A DNA stretch of 64,000 nt, from contig NZ_FNEG01000005.1 of NCBI RefSeq assembly GCF_900100075.1, positions 248,001 through 312,000 on the forward strand, read 5' to 3'. The notes under the pieces are model-generated. The model made no database searches. It had not been told where the DNA came from and saw only the letters and a program-made list of their open reading frames with translations. The first letter of the stretch is position 1. Each line of letters opens with the position of its first letter. This DNA comes from Chryseobacterium jejuense. Its GTDB lineage: Bacteria; Bacteroidota; Bacteroidia; Flavobacteriales; Weeksellaceae. Below, piece after piece: positions 1-7,147 of the stretch. The position numbers and the translations under genes were made by a program.

Positions 1-180
1 AAAACTCTATGTTTCTAATGTGGTTCAAAACTTCCTTCGAGCTTTCAAACTTAAAAAATCTTTATACTCTTCGTTTACAACCTACTCACTCCCATTCATC
101 GCATATTATTTTTTAACTTATGTTTCGGCATATTTTGTATCTTTAATTACCATTTCTATAAAAATATTTGGTAATTCGTT
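1..180. other. gap without recognised gene
   Basis: AT-rich lead-in to the first gene. I see no open reading frame with family resemblance, no tRNA-like fold and no clear terminator. It may hold the promoter of the following gene or the tail of a unit that lies outside the window. Confidence 0.4.
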
Positions 181-795
181 ATGACAGAAGAACTTTATTT
201 CATCAAAACCAACCCAAATATTGCCAAAATCAATTTGTACAATAAGCTTTGTCGTGAGGAAGAGAATTTTCAAAAGTTTCTTCAGCCTGATGGAAAAATC
301 AGTCTTGAAATCATCAAGGATAAAGTAAAAGATTCAGTGGAAGAACTTACCCGAGAAGAGCTTTTAAATATATTTTTATGGTTCAACAAAGCTTATCCTT
401 CCGATCATGAAGAAATAAAAACTCAACTGTTTATTAATGGCATTGACCTTTTCTACGAAATTCAATCGCCCATACATACTGAAACTTTCTTAAAGGTACT
501 TTCTGAATATGAAAAACTTTCTCAGGAAAACCTTAATTATATTGTTAATGCACAAAATTTTAATCAATTTCTGATCTATGGAATATTCCTTACTGAAATT
601 CTCAGCAGAGAACAGGGAAAAGAAAATATTCTTTCGGATTATCTGAAACCGGATAATAAGTTATTATATGAATTAGCTGAAAATCATTCTAAACTTCAAA
701 GTCTTGATGATAAAAGCAATACAGACCTTCAAAAATATTTCAACGATTTGTATGACCTAACTAAATTTTATAAAGGTTCTATTATCCAGTTGTAA
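181..795 (+). CDS. hypothetical protein, about 204 aa
   Basis: I do not recognise this protein. It is soluble-looking, rich in Glu, Lys, Leu and Asn, with no signal peptide, membrane segment or cysteine motif, and is probably mostly helical. The ATG is preceded by AT-rich sequence without a strong Shine-Dalgarno, which is usual in Bacteroidetes. It is convergent with the SDR gene that ends 3 nt away on the other strand, so the two do not share a transcript. Codon use matches the neighbours, which supports it as a real gene. Function unknown. Confidence 0.75.
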   Translation: MTEELYFIKTNPNIAKINLYNKLCREEENFQKFLQPDGKISLEIIKDKVKDSVEELTREELLNIFLWFNKAYPSDHEEIKTQLFINGIDLFYEIQSPIHTETFLKVLSEYEKLSQENLNYIVNAQNFNQFLIYGIFLTEILSREQGKENILSDYLKPDNKLLYELAENHSKLQSLDDKSNTDLQKYFNDLYDLTKFYKGSIIQL

Positions 796-797
796 TG

Positions 798-1817
798 CTA
801 AACTTCTTTCAAAAGTTCAGGATGAGTCAGTAAATAACCAAGAGCTTCTTTTACAGCCTGTTCAGGGCTTCTAGGAGCAAAGCCTAATTCGTTTCTTGCT
901 TTGGAAATATCAAAATCCTGTTGTAATCCGGAAAACATGGAGATATCTTTTCTTGTGAGTACTGGAGCTTTTCTGCTCAATTTTACAGTAAATTCCATCA
1001 AGGCAGCAATGGTGTAAAGAATTCCTTTGGGGACAGAACTTGGAACTTTCAGTTTTAAATCCGGATATAATGTATTCGCCAAAATTGTTGTATCAGTGAT
1101 TGTCATACATTTTTCATTTGCCAAAATATAACGCTCACCGGGCCGTCCTTTTTGAGCTGCCAGATAACATCCTTCCGCAACATCTTTCACATCTATCCAA
1201 TTCAGGGTAATTTTTGTGTCTACAGGAATTTGTTTGCTCAGAATAAGCTTCAATACGCCGTAGGAAACATTCAAAGGTAAAAAAGCTTCACTCCCAATCA
1301 TGGCTGAAGGCATCACAGAAACAAGTTCTACTCCAAGTTTTGAAGCCAGTTCAAAAGCCAATTTTTCCCCATCATTTTTGGAATTATAGTACATATCCCT
1401 TCGATCAGGATTATAACCGTTGCTTTCCTTTGTAGGTAATTGAGTATAATCCAGAGCTGCGATAGAACTTACATAGATTATTCTTTTCACGCCAGCCTCT
1501 GCTGCTGCTTCAATAGTATTACGGGTTCCTTTGATATTGACATCGTAGATTTCTTTCTTCGGATCTTTTGCCCATAATTTAAAGGAAGCTCCTACAGCAT
1601 AAAAAGTTTCCACTCCCTGAAGAGCCTTTATAAAAGAAGCTTTATCTGTGATATCGGCTTGCATCAGCTCACAGTTCAATCCTTCAAAAGGTTTTGTATT
1701 ATGGATATTCCTTACCGTTGCCCGTACAGGAATTCCTTGTTTGAGTAAAAATCTGACTAAATTATTTCCCAAATGTCCATTAGCTCCTGAAACAAGGCTT
1801 AGATTATTCTTTGTCAT
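798..1817 (-). CDS. NAD(P)-dependent epimerase/reductase, extended SDR family (dihydroflavonol-4-reductase-like)
   Basis: The N-terminus carries the Rossmann dinucleotide-binding motif GANGHLG (residues 11-17). A YxxxK active-site motif (YYNSK) follows near residue 145 and an upstream serine pair (VSS) near residue 118, which is the layout of extended short-chain dehydrogenases. At 339 aa it fits the dihydroflavonol-4-reductase/epimerase group. The C-terminal half that sets substrate choice gives no specific hint, so the substrate is unknown; sugar nucleotides, ketones and aldehydes are all possible. It is probably cytosolic. The ATG start lies just before an AT-rich promoter-like gap and the gene appears monocistronic. 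Confidence 0.85.
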   Translation of the reverse strand: MTKNNLSLVSGANGHLGNNLVRFLLKQGIPVRATVRNIHNTKPFEGLNCELMQADITDKASFIKALQGVETFYAVGASFKLWAKDPKKEIYDVNIKGTRNTIEAAAEAGVKRIIYVSSIAALDYTQLPTKESNGYNPDRRDMYYNSKNDGEKLAFELASKLGVELVSVMPSAMIGSEAFLPLNVSYGVLKLILSKQIPVDTKITLNWIDVKDVAEGCYLAAQKGRPGERYILANEKCMTITDTTILANTLYPDLKLKVPSSVPKGILYTIAALMEFTVKLSRKAPVLTRKDISMFSGLQQDFDISKARNELGFAPRSPEQAVKEALGYLLTHPELLKEV

Positions 1818-1876
1818 TGTATTGATTTTAATACAGCAAAGTTCAACCTCTTAGTTTTGGATCTGCTTGACTTTTG

Positions 1877-2452
1877 TTAGTTAATTATTTTTCTTCTGAT
1901 CCTGCTCAGACTTTCCGGTTTCATTCCCAGAAATGAAGCGATATATTGAATAGGAACATGCTGTATAATTTCCGGATAATCTTTTAAAAGCTTAAGATAC
2001 CGTTCTTCCGCATTTAAAGCAGACAATTCTCTGGAACGGTTTTCATTATATGTAATCGATTGTTGAAATACCGAAATACTGAAATCTTTCATTGCCTGAC
2101 TTATATTCACCAGATGATCAAGATCTTCTTTAGTAATTCTTAAAAGTTCACACGCTGTAATGCATTCCACATTATGATCTGAGATGGTTCTGTTGATAAA
2201 ATGAGAATAAGAGGTAAAAAATCCGGGTGGACAGTTGATGTGTGTGGTCACTTCATTACCATTCTGATCCACATAAAACAACCTGAGGTATCCCGAAACA
2301 ATATAATAAAGATAATGGGGAACCTTACCGGAGTCTTCTATCACAGTATTCTTAGAAAAAACTACAGGCTCAAAATACTGTTTAATCATTTCAATTTCTA
2401 TTGGTGAAAAATTATAGACAGAACGAATGTATTGTAAAAGCTTGTCGTGCAT
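1877..2452 (-). CDS. Crp/Fnr family transcriptional regulator
   Basis: A 191-aa protein with an N-terminal cyclic-nucleotide-binding-like beta barrel (about residues 25-115, with VSGYLRLFY and a glycine at the barrel turn) and a C-terminal helix-turn-helix (PIQYIASFLGMKPESLSRIR). The frame is open upstream to 2758, but I chose the ATG at 2452 because family members begin with a short helix like MHDKLLQYI and because a TAnnTTTG box lies at 2479-2486, which would put a longer start upstream of the promoter. It is divergent from the TonB-type barrel gene, a likely target. The effector is unknown; Bacteroidetes members of this group often lack the cAMP-contacting residues. Confidence 0.88.
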   Translation of the reverse strand: MHDKLLQYIRSVYNFSPIEIEMIKQYFEPVVFSKNTVIEDSGKVPHYLYYIVSGYLRLFYVDQNGNEVTTHINCPPGFFTSYSHFINRTISDHNVECITACELLRITKEDLDHLVNISQAMKDFSISVFQQSITYNENRSRELSALNAEERYLKLLKDYPEIIQHVPIQYIASFLGMKPESLSRIRRKIIN

Positions 2453-2478
2453 TGAAATTGACCTTTTTATGTTAGATA

Positions 2479-2486
2479 CAAAAATA
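2479..2486 (-). promoter_or_regulatory. -7 box of the Crp-family gene
   Basis: The reverse strand reads TATTTTTG, a match to the Bacteroidetes -7 consensus TAnnTTTG, about 26 nt upstream of the ATG at 2452. I see no good TTG at the usual -33 distance, so this is only moderately supported. It helps reject the longer upstream start. Confidence 0.45.
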
Positions 2487-2582
2487 GCCAAAACATTGTT
2501 CAGATATTTTTTAATAAAAAGATTTTTCACAAACTCATGTAATATTCTCCGCAAAACAATTGTCTTGTATAAAAAGCTAAAT

Positions 2583-4955
2583 ATGAACCGGAAAATTATT
2601 CTTCTTTTAAGTCTAGCAGCTTCTTCATTTGTTTTTGCACAAAGTGTGGAAGGAACTGTTATTGATAAGGAAGATAAACCAGTAGCGGAAACTGAAGTAC
2701 TTATCACAAAAGACAATGCTAAGTTTTCAGCGATTACAGACGAAAAGGGATTGTTCAAAATTCCTTTAAAAGAGGATGGAAATTATATACTTGAGATCAT
2801 AAAAGACGGGGTAAAAACCAATAGTGAAAAAATTGCAGTAAAAGGAAATGCAAGGAAAGATATTCAGATCAAAGACCAGCCTGTAATACAGAAGGTAGAA
2901 GGCGTAACCATTACCGCAAAGAAAAAATTATTCGAGAGAAAAGTAGACCGTTTAGTCTTCAATGTAGAGAATTCTGTAGCCTCTCAGGGAATTGATGCTA
3001 TAGAAGCTCTTGCCAAAACACCCATGGTAAAAACCAGTGATGAAGCGATAAGTATCGCGGGGAAAAGCAATGTAGCTGTTATGATTAATGACAGATTACT
3101 GAACCTGAATGGGCAGGAACTGATCAATTATCTGAAAACCCTCCGTTCCGATGATATTCTTAAGATTGAGGTGATCACCACACCACCAGCCAAATACGAT
3201 GCAGAAGGAAAAAGTGGATTAATCAACATCATTCTTAAGAAAAATGCCAATCTGGGCTGGAACGGTTCTATTCAGACTTCAGGAAATTATTTTTGGGGAA
3301 AACCTACGGTTTCTTCCAGAGGAGGAGCTACCTTTAATTATCAGGGAGAAAAACTCTCGCTAAGTACCAATTTATCCGCTGGTGATAATTACTGGCAATA
3401 CAATATTTATAACAATATGTCCGGTACCTCGAATAATAATTACTGGAATAAAGACGGTGATAATCTTAATAATTACAAGTATAAAAGCGGAAATGTAAAA
3501 GCTGAATATAAAATCAATGATAAAAATATTTTTGGGATTAACTATAATTATTCACACAGTAACCCTTTAGAAAAAGGGGAAAGTAACTCGGTACGGTTCA
3601 ATGGAAAAGACCTCATCAATATTTCTTCTGATTTCAGTAACAGAAACAGCAGAAATGTTCATAATGCAACAGCTTTTTATGAAGCTAAAATAGATAGTGC
3701 AGGAGGAAAGTTGAATCTTACGGCCAATTTAATGCTCAATAATTCCAATGCCAAAAACTTTTCCAATACCTATACTCCTGAAGCTATTTATTCAATGGCT
3801 AATCCTATCAGTAAATACAGGATCTATTCAGGACAGGCTGATCTGGAAAAAACATTTGGAAAAATAAAAACAGAATCAGGGTTAAAGTACACAAAGATTA
3901 AAAATGATTCTGAATTTAATTTTTTTGATATTAAAAACGGCCTGTACGAGCTTAACAGTGGAAAAACCAATACCTTCTTTTACAACGAAGAGAACTATGC
4001 TGCTTACTTTTCTACCAATTTTAAAATCAATGAAAAATGGGATGCTAAAGCCGGACTTCGTTATGAATACACAACACTGGAAGGTATTTCCATGAACGAT
4101 AATTCCTCCGCAAGGATTAAGTATGGTAAATTTTTCCCAACAGCTTATTTAAGTTACAAGCCTAATGAAAATAATTCATTCTCGTTAAGCTATTCCCGTA
4201 GGATTTCCCGTCCTTATTTCGGGAACCTGAATCCGTTTAAATATTTTACTTCCAACTTTGAGTATACTACCGGAAATCCTTATCTATTACCATCATTCTC
4301 GGATAATTTTGAGTTCGGATATGTTTTGAATAACAATCTCAACATTACCCTTTATCACAGTTATAACAAAGACAACTGGGACAGGATTCAAATGATTGAT
4401 GAAAATTACAGATACAGCATCGCCAAAAATTTCTATAATGAAAACCAAACCGGGATCAATATCAGTTATAATTACAACAAATTGAAATGGCTGGAATCTA
4501 ACATTTTTGTGAATGGTTACTACACCAAAGCTAAATCTTATGATCCTTCCGTTCTGCCTGTTCCGTCAGGGTATAGTGCCAATATGAATATCGACAATAA
4601 TTTCTTTCTCAATAAAGAAAAAACAGTGACTTTTTTATTTGGAGGAGGGGGAAGTCTTCCCAACAGAAGCGGAAATACCTATTACTACACCAATGCTTCA
4701 TTATACATGGGACTAAAGTTAGCATTTATGGATAAAAAGCTTCTTGTTAACCTCTATTTAAATGATATTCTGAATACCAACCGTGAAAAAGGAATAGAAT
4801 ATTATCCGGATTATAATATTGATTATCGATACAAGGGAATTACAAGAAATGTTCATCTTTCTCTTACTTACAAATTCGGGAATAATAATGTGAAAGGAGC
4901 TACCAAACAGGTGAAGTTTGAAGAATCTAACAGAGCAGGCGGAGGTAATAATTAA
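2583..4955 (+). CDS. outer-membrane beta-barrel protein, TonB-receptor-like with carboxypeptidase-regulatory-like domain
   Basis: A 790-aa protein with a clear signal peptide (NRKIILLLSLAASSFVFA, cleaved before QSVEG). It is followed by a carboxypeptidase-D regulatory-like beta-sandwich (about residues 22-100), a plug-like region (about 115-230, with IEALAKTPMVKT and INIILKK) and a long beta barrel rich in aromatic, Asn and Tyr residues that ends near a C-terminal amphipathic strand. This fits the Bacteroidetes outer-membrane barrel family that resembles TonB receptors. The substrate is unknown. The frame runs back to 2427, but the signal peptide fixes the start at 2583. It is divergent from a Crp-type regulator and stands alone, followed by a terminator-like hairpin. 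Confidence 0.88.
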   Translation: MNRKIILLLSLAASSFVFAQSVEGTVIDKEDKPVAETEVLITKDNAKFSAITDEKGLFKIPLKEDGNYILEIIKDGVKTNSEKIAVKGNARKDIQIKDQPVIQKVEGVTITAKKKLFERKVDRLVFNVENSVASQGIDAIEALAKTPMVKTSDEAISIAGKSNVAVMINDRLLNLNGQELINYLKTLRSDDILKIEVITTPPAKYDAEGKSGLINIILKKNANLGWNGSIQTSGNYFWGKPTVSSRGGATFNYQGEKLSLSTNLSAGDNYWQYNIYNNMSGTSNNNYWNKDGDNLNNYKYKSGNVKAEYKINDKNIFGINYNYSHSNPLEKGESNSVRFNGKDLINISSDFSNRNSRNVHNATAFYEAKIDSAGGKLNLTANLMLNNSNAKNFSNTYTPEAIYSMANPISKYRIYSGQADLEKTFGKIKTESGLKYTKIKNDSEFNFFDIKNGLYELNSGKTNTFFYNEENYAAYFSTNFKINEKWDAKAGLRYEYTTLEGISMNDNSSARIKYGKFFPTAYLSYKPNENNSFSLSYSRRISRPYFGNLNPFKYFTSNFEYTTGNPYLLPSFSDNFEFGYVLNNNLNITLYHSYNKDNWDRIQMIDENYRYSIAKNFYNENQTGINISYNYNKLKWLESNIFVNGYYTKAKSYDPSVLPVPSGYSANMNIDNNFFLNKEKTVTFLFGGGGSLPNRSGNTYYYTNASLYMGLKLAFMDKKLLVNLYLNDILNTNREKGIEYYPDYNIDYRYKGITRNVHLSLTYKFGNNNVKGATKQVKFEESNRAGGGNN

Positions 4956-5007
4956 TCTTCCGGCAATTCATTACAAAACAAAAAACAGGATAAAGACAAT
5001 AACCCCG

Positions 5008-5047
5008 GCCGGCAGCTTCTTTCGATAAGAATCTGTCGGCTTTTTTA
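5008..5047 (+). terminator. intrinsic terminator after the barrel gene
   Basis: Arms GCCGGCAGCTTCTT and AAGAATCTGTCGGC pair with one G-U and one mismatch around a short loop, followed by TTTTTT. It sits between convergent genes and may serve both. Confidence 0.7.
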
Positions 5048-5431
5048 TTTGGTTAAAAGTTTATTTTTTTCTCTTTTTAAAACTGAAAATCGTCTGATAT
5101 AAAAAAAGTAATAGATCATTCCGCCAATACAATAGGATAAAACATCAAAAATATCTCCTGTAAATAACGGAGATAATTTGGGACAAAGAACTTCAAAGAG
5201 AAAGGACAGATAGAGAATGGAAGTAAGAACAAATTTAAAATCAGGCTTCCATCGAAATCCTAACAGGGAATTCATGATGTATTCTATCAGATAACAGTAC
5301 ATTGGAATGGTAATAAAATCTGTAAAATGATTATTAATAACAGGAATAAAAATACCATTCTTTCTCAGCAGAATTATAACTACCCAAATGGCTAAACCCA
5401 GCAAAAACCAATAAGAAATCTTGTTTTTCAT
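5045..5431 (-). CDS. small integral membrane protein, about 128 aa, unknown function
   Basis: Four hydrophobic segments are visible, at about residues 7-23, 36-55, 66-84 and 92-112, with a basic C-terminal tail (KREKNKLLTK). That suggests a four-helix inner-membrane protein, somewhat like small VanZ-type proteins; this comparison is weak. Similar short proteins in Flavobacteria are sometimes labelled magnesium-citrate transporter, and nothing in the sequence supports or refutes that. Its start overlaps the stop of the upstream small ORF by one base (TAATG), so the two are probably translationally coupled. Confidence 0.7.
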   Translation of the reverse strand: MKNKISYWFLLGLAIWVVIILLRKNGIFIPVINNHFTDFITIPMYCYLIEYIMNSLLGFRWKPDFKFVLTSILYLSFLFEVLCPKLSPLFTGDIFDVLSYCIGGMIYYFFYIRRFSVLKREKNKLLTK

Positions 5432-5565
5432 TACATGTGCAGTACCGCCATAATAAACCCAATGATAACCTGCAGTACTTTTGCCATGATATCCTGAATA
5501 TCGGTTTCATTTTTCTTTTCACTCTTTCCAGCAGCCTCGTAATCAAACTTTTGTTTTCCTTCCAT
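5431..5565 (-). CDS. small ORF, 44 aa, charged N-terminus and hydrophobic C-terminus
   Basis: It starts MEGKQKFDYEAAGKSEKKNE and ends with a hydrophobic stretch around VLQVIIGFIMAVLHM, so a short membrane-associated peptide is plausible. An alternative in-frame ATG lies two codons upstream at 5571. The stop overlaps the ATG of the 128-aa membrane protein by one base. A TATATTTG -7 box lies at 5586-5593, next to the TetR palindrome. Too short for most ORF callers, but the coupling and promoter position argue that it is expressed. Function unknown. Confidence 0.6.
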   Translation of the reverse strand: MEGKQKFDYEAAGKSEKKNETDIQDIMAKVLQVIIGFIMAVLHM

Positions 5566-5585
5566 TGTCATAAGATTTGATATTG

Positions 5586-5593
5586 CAAATATA
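5586..5593 (-). promoter_or_regulatory. -7 box of the small-ORF/membrane-protein unit
   Basis: The reverse strand reads TATATTTG, an exact TAnnTTTG match, 20 nt upstream of the ATG at 5565. It directly abuts the 26-bp palindrome, so a bound TetR protein would sit where RNA polymerase must bind. Confidence 0.6.
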
Positions 5594-5595
5594 TC

Positions 5596-5621
5596 TAAAT
5601 TAGAACAATTGTTCTAATTTA
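5596..5621. promoter_or_regulatory. perfect 26-bp palindrome, probable TetR operator
   Basis: The half-site TAAATTAGAACAA is followed by its exact reverse complement, giving 13+13 bp with no spacer. It lies between divergent promoters, 47 bp before the TetR-family start codon and 31 bp before the small ORF. TetR-family operators are typically such palindromes in the shared promoter region. Binding by the adjacent regulator is inferred from position. Confidence 0.75.
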
Positions 5622-5655
5622 AAAAATATGATTTATTCCCACTCTTAATTATTCT

Positions 5656-5663
5656 TATCTTTG
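5656..5663 (+). promoter_or_regulatory. -7 box of the TetR-family gene
   Basis: TATCTTTG matches TAnnTTTG and ends only 4 nt before the ATG at 5668, so the transcript would start at or next to the start codon (leaderless). No TTG is seen at the usual upstream distance. Confidence 0.5.
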
Positions 5664-5667
5664 AAGA

Positions 5668-6288
5668 ATGAGCACAAAGGAAAAAATTCTGGCGAAGGCA
5701 CTGGAGCTCTTTAATGAAAAGGGTTACAACCATATTACCACAAGGCATATTGCGGCTGAACTTTCCATCAGTCCGGGAAATCTTCATTATCATTTCAAGC
5801 ACTCTGAAGATATTACCAAAATCCTCTTTGAAGAACTCACTCTGAAAATGGATGATCTGCTGAACAAAATGAAGAAAATAGAAAATAAAACATTGGGAGA
5901 TCTTTATACACTGACTTCTTCTACGTGTGAAATCTTTTATTCTTACCGATTTATTTTCATCAATTTTATAGATATTCTGAATAAAATTCCGGAAGTGAAA
6001 ACTCAATATGAGGGCATTAATTTCAACAGGAAAGAAGAGTTTCAATTGATATTTTCAGATCTTCAGAAAAACGATATTTTCAAAAAAGATATTCCGGAAT
6101 TTATCACAAATAGCCTTACAGAACAGATTTTCATTATTGCAGACAATTGGCTTACTCACAACAGACTGATTTCAAAACTCAATAAAAAAACAGCCATTCA
6201 ACATTATACCATTCTGCAGATGAATCTTTTTTATCCATTATTCAATAAAGAACAGCAAAAGCTCTATGAGCAGCAATACATCCGATAA
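5668..6288 (+). CDS. TetR/AcrR family transcriptional regulator
   Basis: A 206-aa protein. Residues 1-60 hold the TetR DNA-binding domain: the opening TKEKILAKALELFNEKGYNHITTRHIAAEL is followed by the recognition-helix region SISPGNLHYHFKHSEDI, with the typical G-LHYHF motif. The C-terminal helical ligand-binding domain is diverged and does not reveal an inducer. A perfect 26-bp palindrome upstream is its likely operator, so it probably represses itself and the divergent small-membrane-protein unit. Its 3' end overlaps the following acetyltransferase gene, so the two are co-transcribed. Confidence 0.88.
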   Translation: MSTKEKILAKALELFNEKGYNHITTRHIAAELSISPGNLHYHFKHSEDITKILFEELTLKMDDLLNKMKKIENKTLGDLYTLTSSTCEIFYSYRFIFINFIDILNKIPEVKTQYEGINFNRKEEFQLIFSDLQKNDIFKKDIPEFITNSLTEQIFIIADNWLTHNRLISKLNKKTAIQHYTILQMNLFYPLFNKEQQKLYEQQYIR

Positions 6289-6757
6289 ACCGATGATCAG
6301 GATCAGAAAAGGAAACTTACAGGATCTTCCGGAAATGCTGCTTCTTTTTCAGAACACCATTACAGCCATCTGCCAACGGGATTATAATACAGCTCAGCTT
6401 GAAGCCTGGAAATCCGGTGCTGAAAATAAAGAAAGATGGCTAAATGTAATGAAGGAGCAGTATATCTTAATTGCTGAATCTGAGAATAAAATTGTTGGTT
6501 TCTGTACTCTTGCTCAAGGAAATTATATTGATTTGTTGTTTGTTCACAAGGATTATCAGCATCAGGGAATTGCTTCCCAACTTTATAAGCTTATTGAAAA
6601 AGAAGCCTTAGATCAAAACCAAAAGGTCTTAACTGCTGATGTAAGCAAAACAGCAAAATCATTTTTTGAAACTATGGATTTCAGGCTCATCCAGGAACAA
6701 ATAGTAAATGTAAAAGGAATCGATCTTATCAATTATAAGATGGAAAAACGCTTATAA
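6266..6757 (+). CDS. GNAT family N-acetyltransferase
   Basis: A 163-aa protein with the GNAT core: a beta4 strand ending FCTLAQGNYIDLLFVH, then the acetyl-CoA loop QHQGIASQLYKLIEKEA (the Q/R-x-x-G-x-G/A motif, about residues 100-116), and a C-terminal strand pair. The ATG at 6266 overlaps the TetR gene by 23 nt; a second in-frame ATG at 6293, just after the TetR stop, is equally possible and gives 154 aa. It is probably coupled to the regulator. The substrate cannot be predicted. Confidence 0.83.
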   Translation: MSSNTSDKPMIRIRKGNLQDLPEMLLLFQNTITAICQRDYNTAQLEAWKSGAENKERWLNVMKEQYILIAESENKIVGFCTLAQGNYIDLLFVHKDYQHQGIASQLYKLIEKEALDQNQKVLTADVSKTAKSFFETMDFRLIQEQIVNVKGIDLINYKMEKRL

Positions 6758-6938
6758 CATGATAAAAAACATATAAAGTCAATTTAACAAATTGTGGCAC
6801 AGAATTAGCTTGAGAAATGGCAAGTAAAATTGTTTTGAACCATTATTTTAGACCATTAAGATACGTAAATGGTTAAGTTTTTTCTAAAAAAACAAATCTT
6901 GTTATAATCACTTACACTACATCTTAATGGTTTAAATA
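6758..6938. repeat. gap with an 11-bp inverted repeat, probable dispersed-repeat relic
   Basis: ACCATTAAGAT (6852-6862) and ATCTTAATGGT (6921-6931) form a perfect inverted repeat around 58 nt. A further ACCATTA-like and AAATGGTTAAG pair lies inside, so the whole looks like a worn repeat element. A sigma-54-like GG-N10-GC pattern occurs at 6795-6810. No coding sequence seen. Confidence 0.4.
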
Positions 6939-6970
6939 TTGGAACTTCAGGAAAAATCCTGTTATATTTA
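6939..6970 (+). promoter_or_regulatory. promoter of the tyrS leader
   Basis: TTG (6939-6941), 21-nt spacer, then TATATTTA (6963-6970), one mismatch from TAnnTTTG. Transcription would begin around 6975-6978, essentially at the ATG of the leader peptide (6979). Confidence 0.5.
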
Positions 6971-6978
6971 CAATATCA

Positions 6979-7074
6979 ATGAAACACTTAAACAGCATAT
7001 TGCGTCTTCCATTCTTCAGTGAATATTACACTCCGAGCTATCGTTCGGGAAGACTTTCTATATCTGTAATCTAA
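6979..7074 (+). CDS. putative tyrS leader peptide, 31 aa, Tyr-Tyr..Tyr control codons
   Basis: A short ORF starting MKHLNSILRLPFFSEYYTPS and ending SISVI. Two adjacent Tyr codons (7024-7029) and a third (7039-7041) fall just before a hairpin and a strong terminator that precede tyrosyl-tRNA synthetase. The proposed role is to sense charged tRNA-Tyr: a ribosome stalled at the Tyr pair covers the first hairpin arm (7033-7036) and frees GTTCGGG (7043-7049) to pair with CCCGGAC (7102-7108), which breaks the terminator. The peptide itself need not be stable. The mechanism is inferred from sequence only. Confidence 0.65.
   Translation: MKHLNSILRLPFFSEYYTPSYRSGRLSISVI
7032..7050 (+). promoter_or_regulatory. 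leader hairpin of the tyrS attenuator (preemptor)
   Basis: CCGA (7033-7036) pairs with TCGG (7045-7048) when the ribosome does not stall. The same 3' arm, within GTTCGGG (7043-7049), can instead pair with CCCGGAC (7102-7108) with one G-U, using up the 5' arm of the terminator. Confidence 0.5.
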
Positions 7075-7099
7075 ATTAAATAATCTACTTAACATATAG

Positions 7100-7128
7100 A
7101 GCCCGGACAGTACTGTCCGGGCTTTTTT
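7100..7128 (+). terminator. attenuator terminator before tyrS
   Basis: A perfect palindrome with arms AGCCCGGACAGT and ACTGTCCGGGCT (7100-7123) continues into TTTTTT (7123-7128). It lies 19 nt before the tyrS ATG and after the leader ORF, so read-through is required to express tyrS from the leader promoter. Confidence 0.85.
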
Positions 7129-7147
7129 CATTTAAAACTATTACAAC

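Noticed and set aside
2427..2582. Extended N-terminus of the barrel protein
   Set aside because: The signal peptide begins at 2583; the extension overlaps the divergent Crp gene start and its promoter.
5614..6045. 143-aa frame on the reverse strand over the TetR gene
   Set aside because: It is fully antisense to a clear TetR coding sequence and has no family features.
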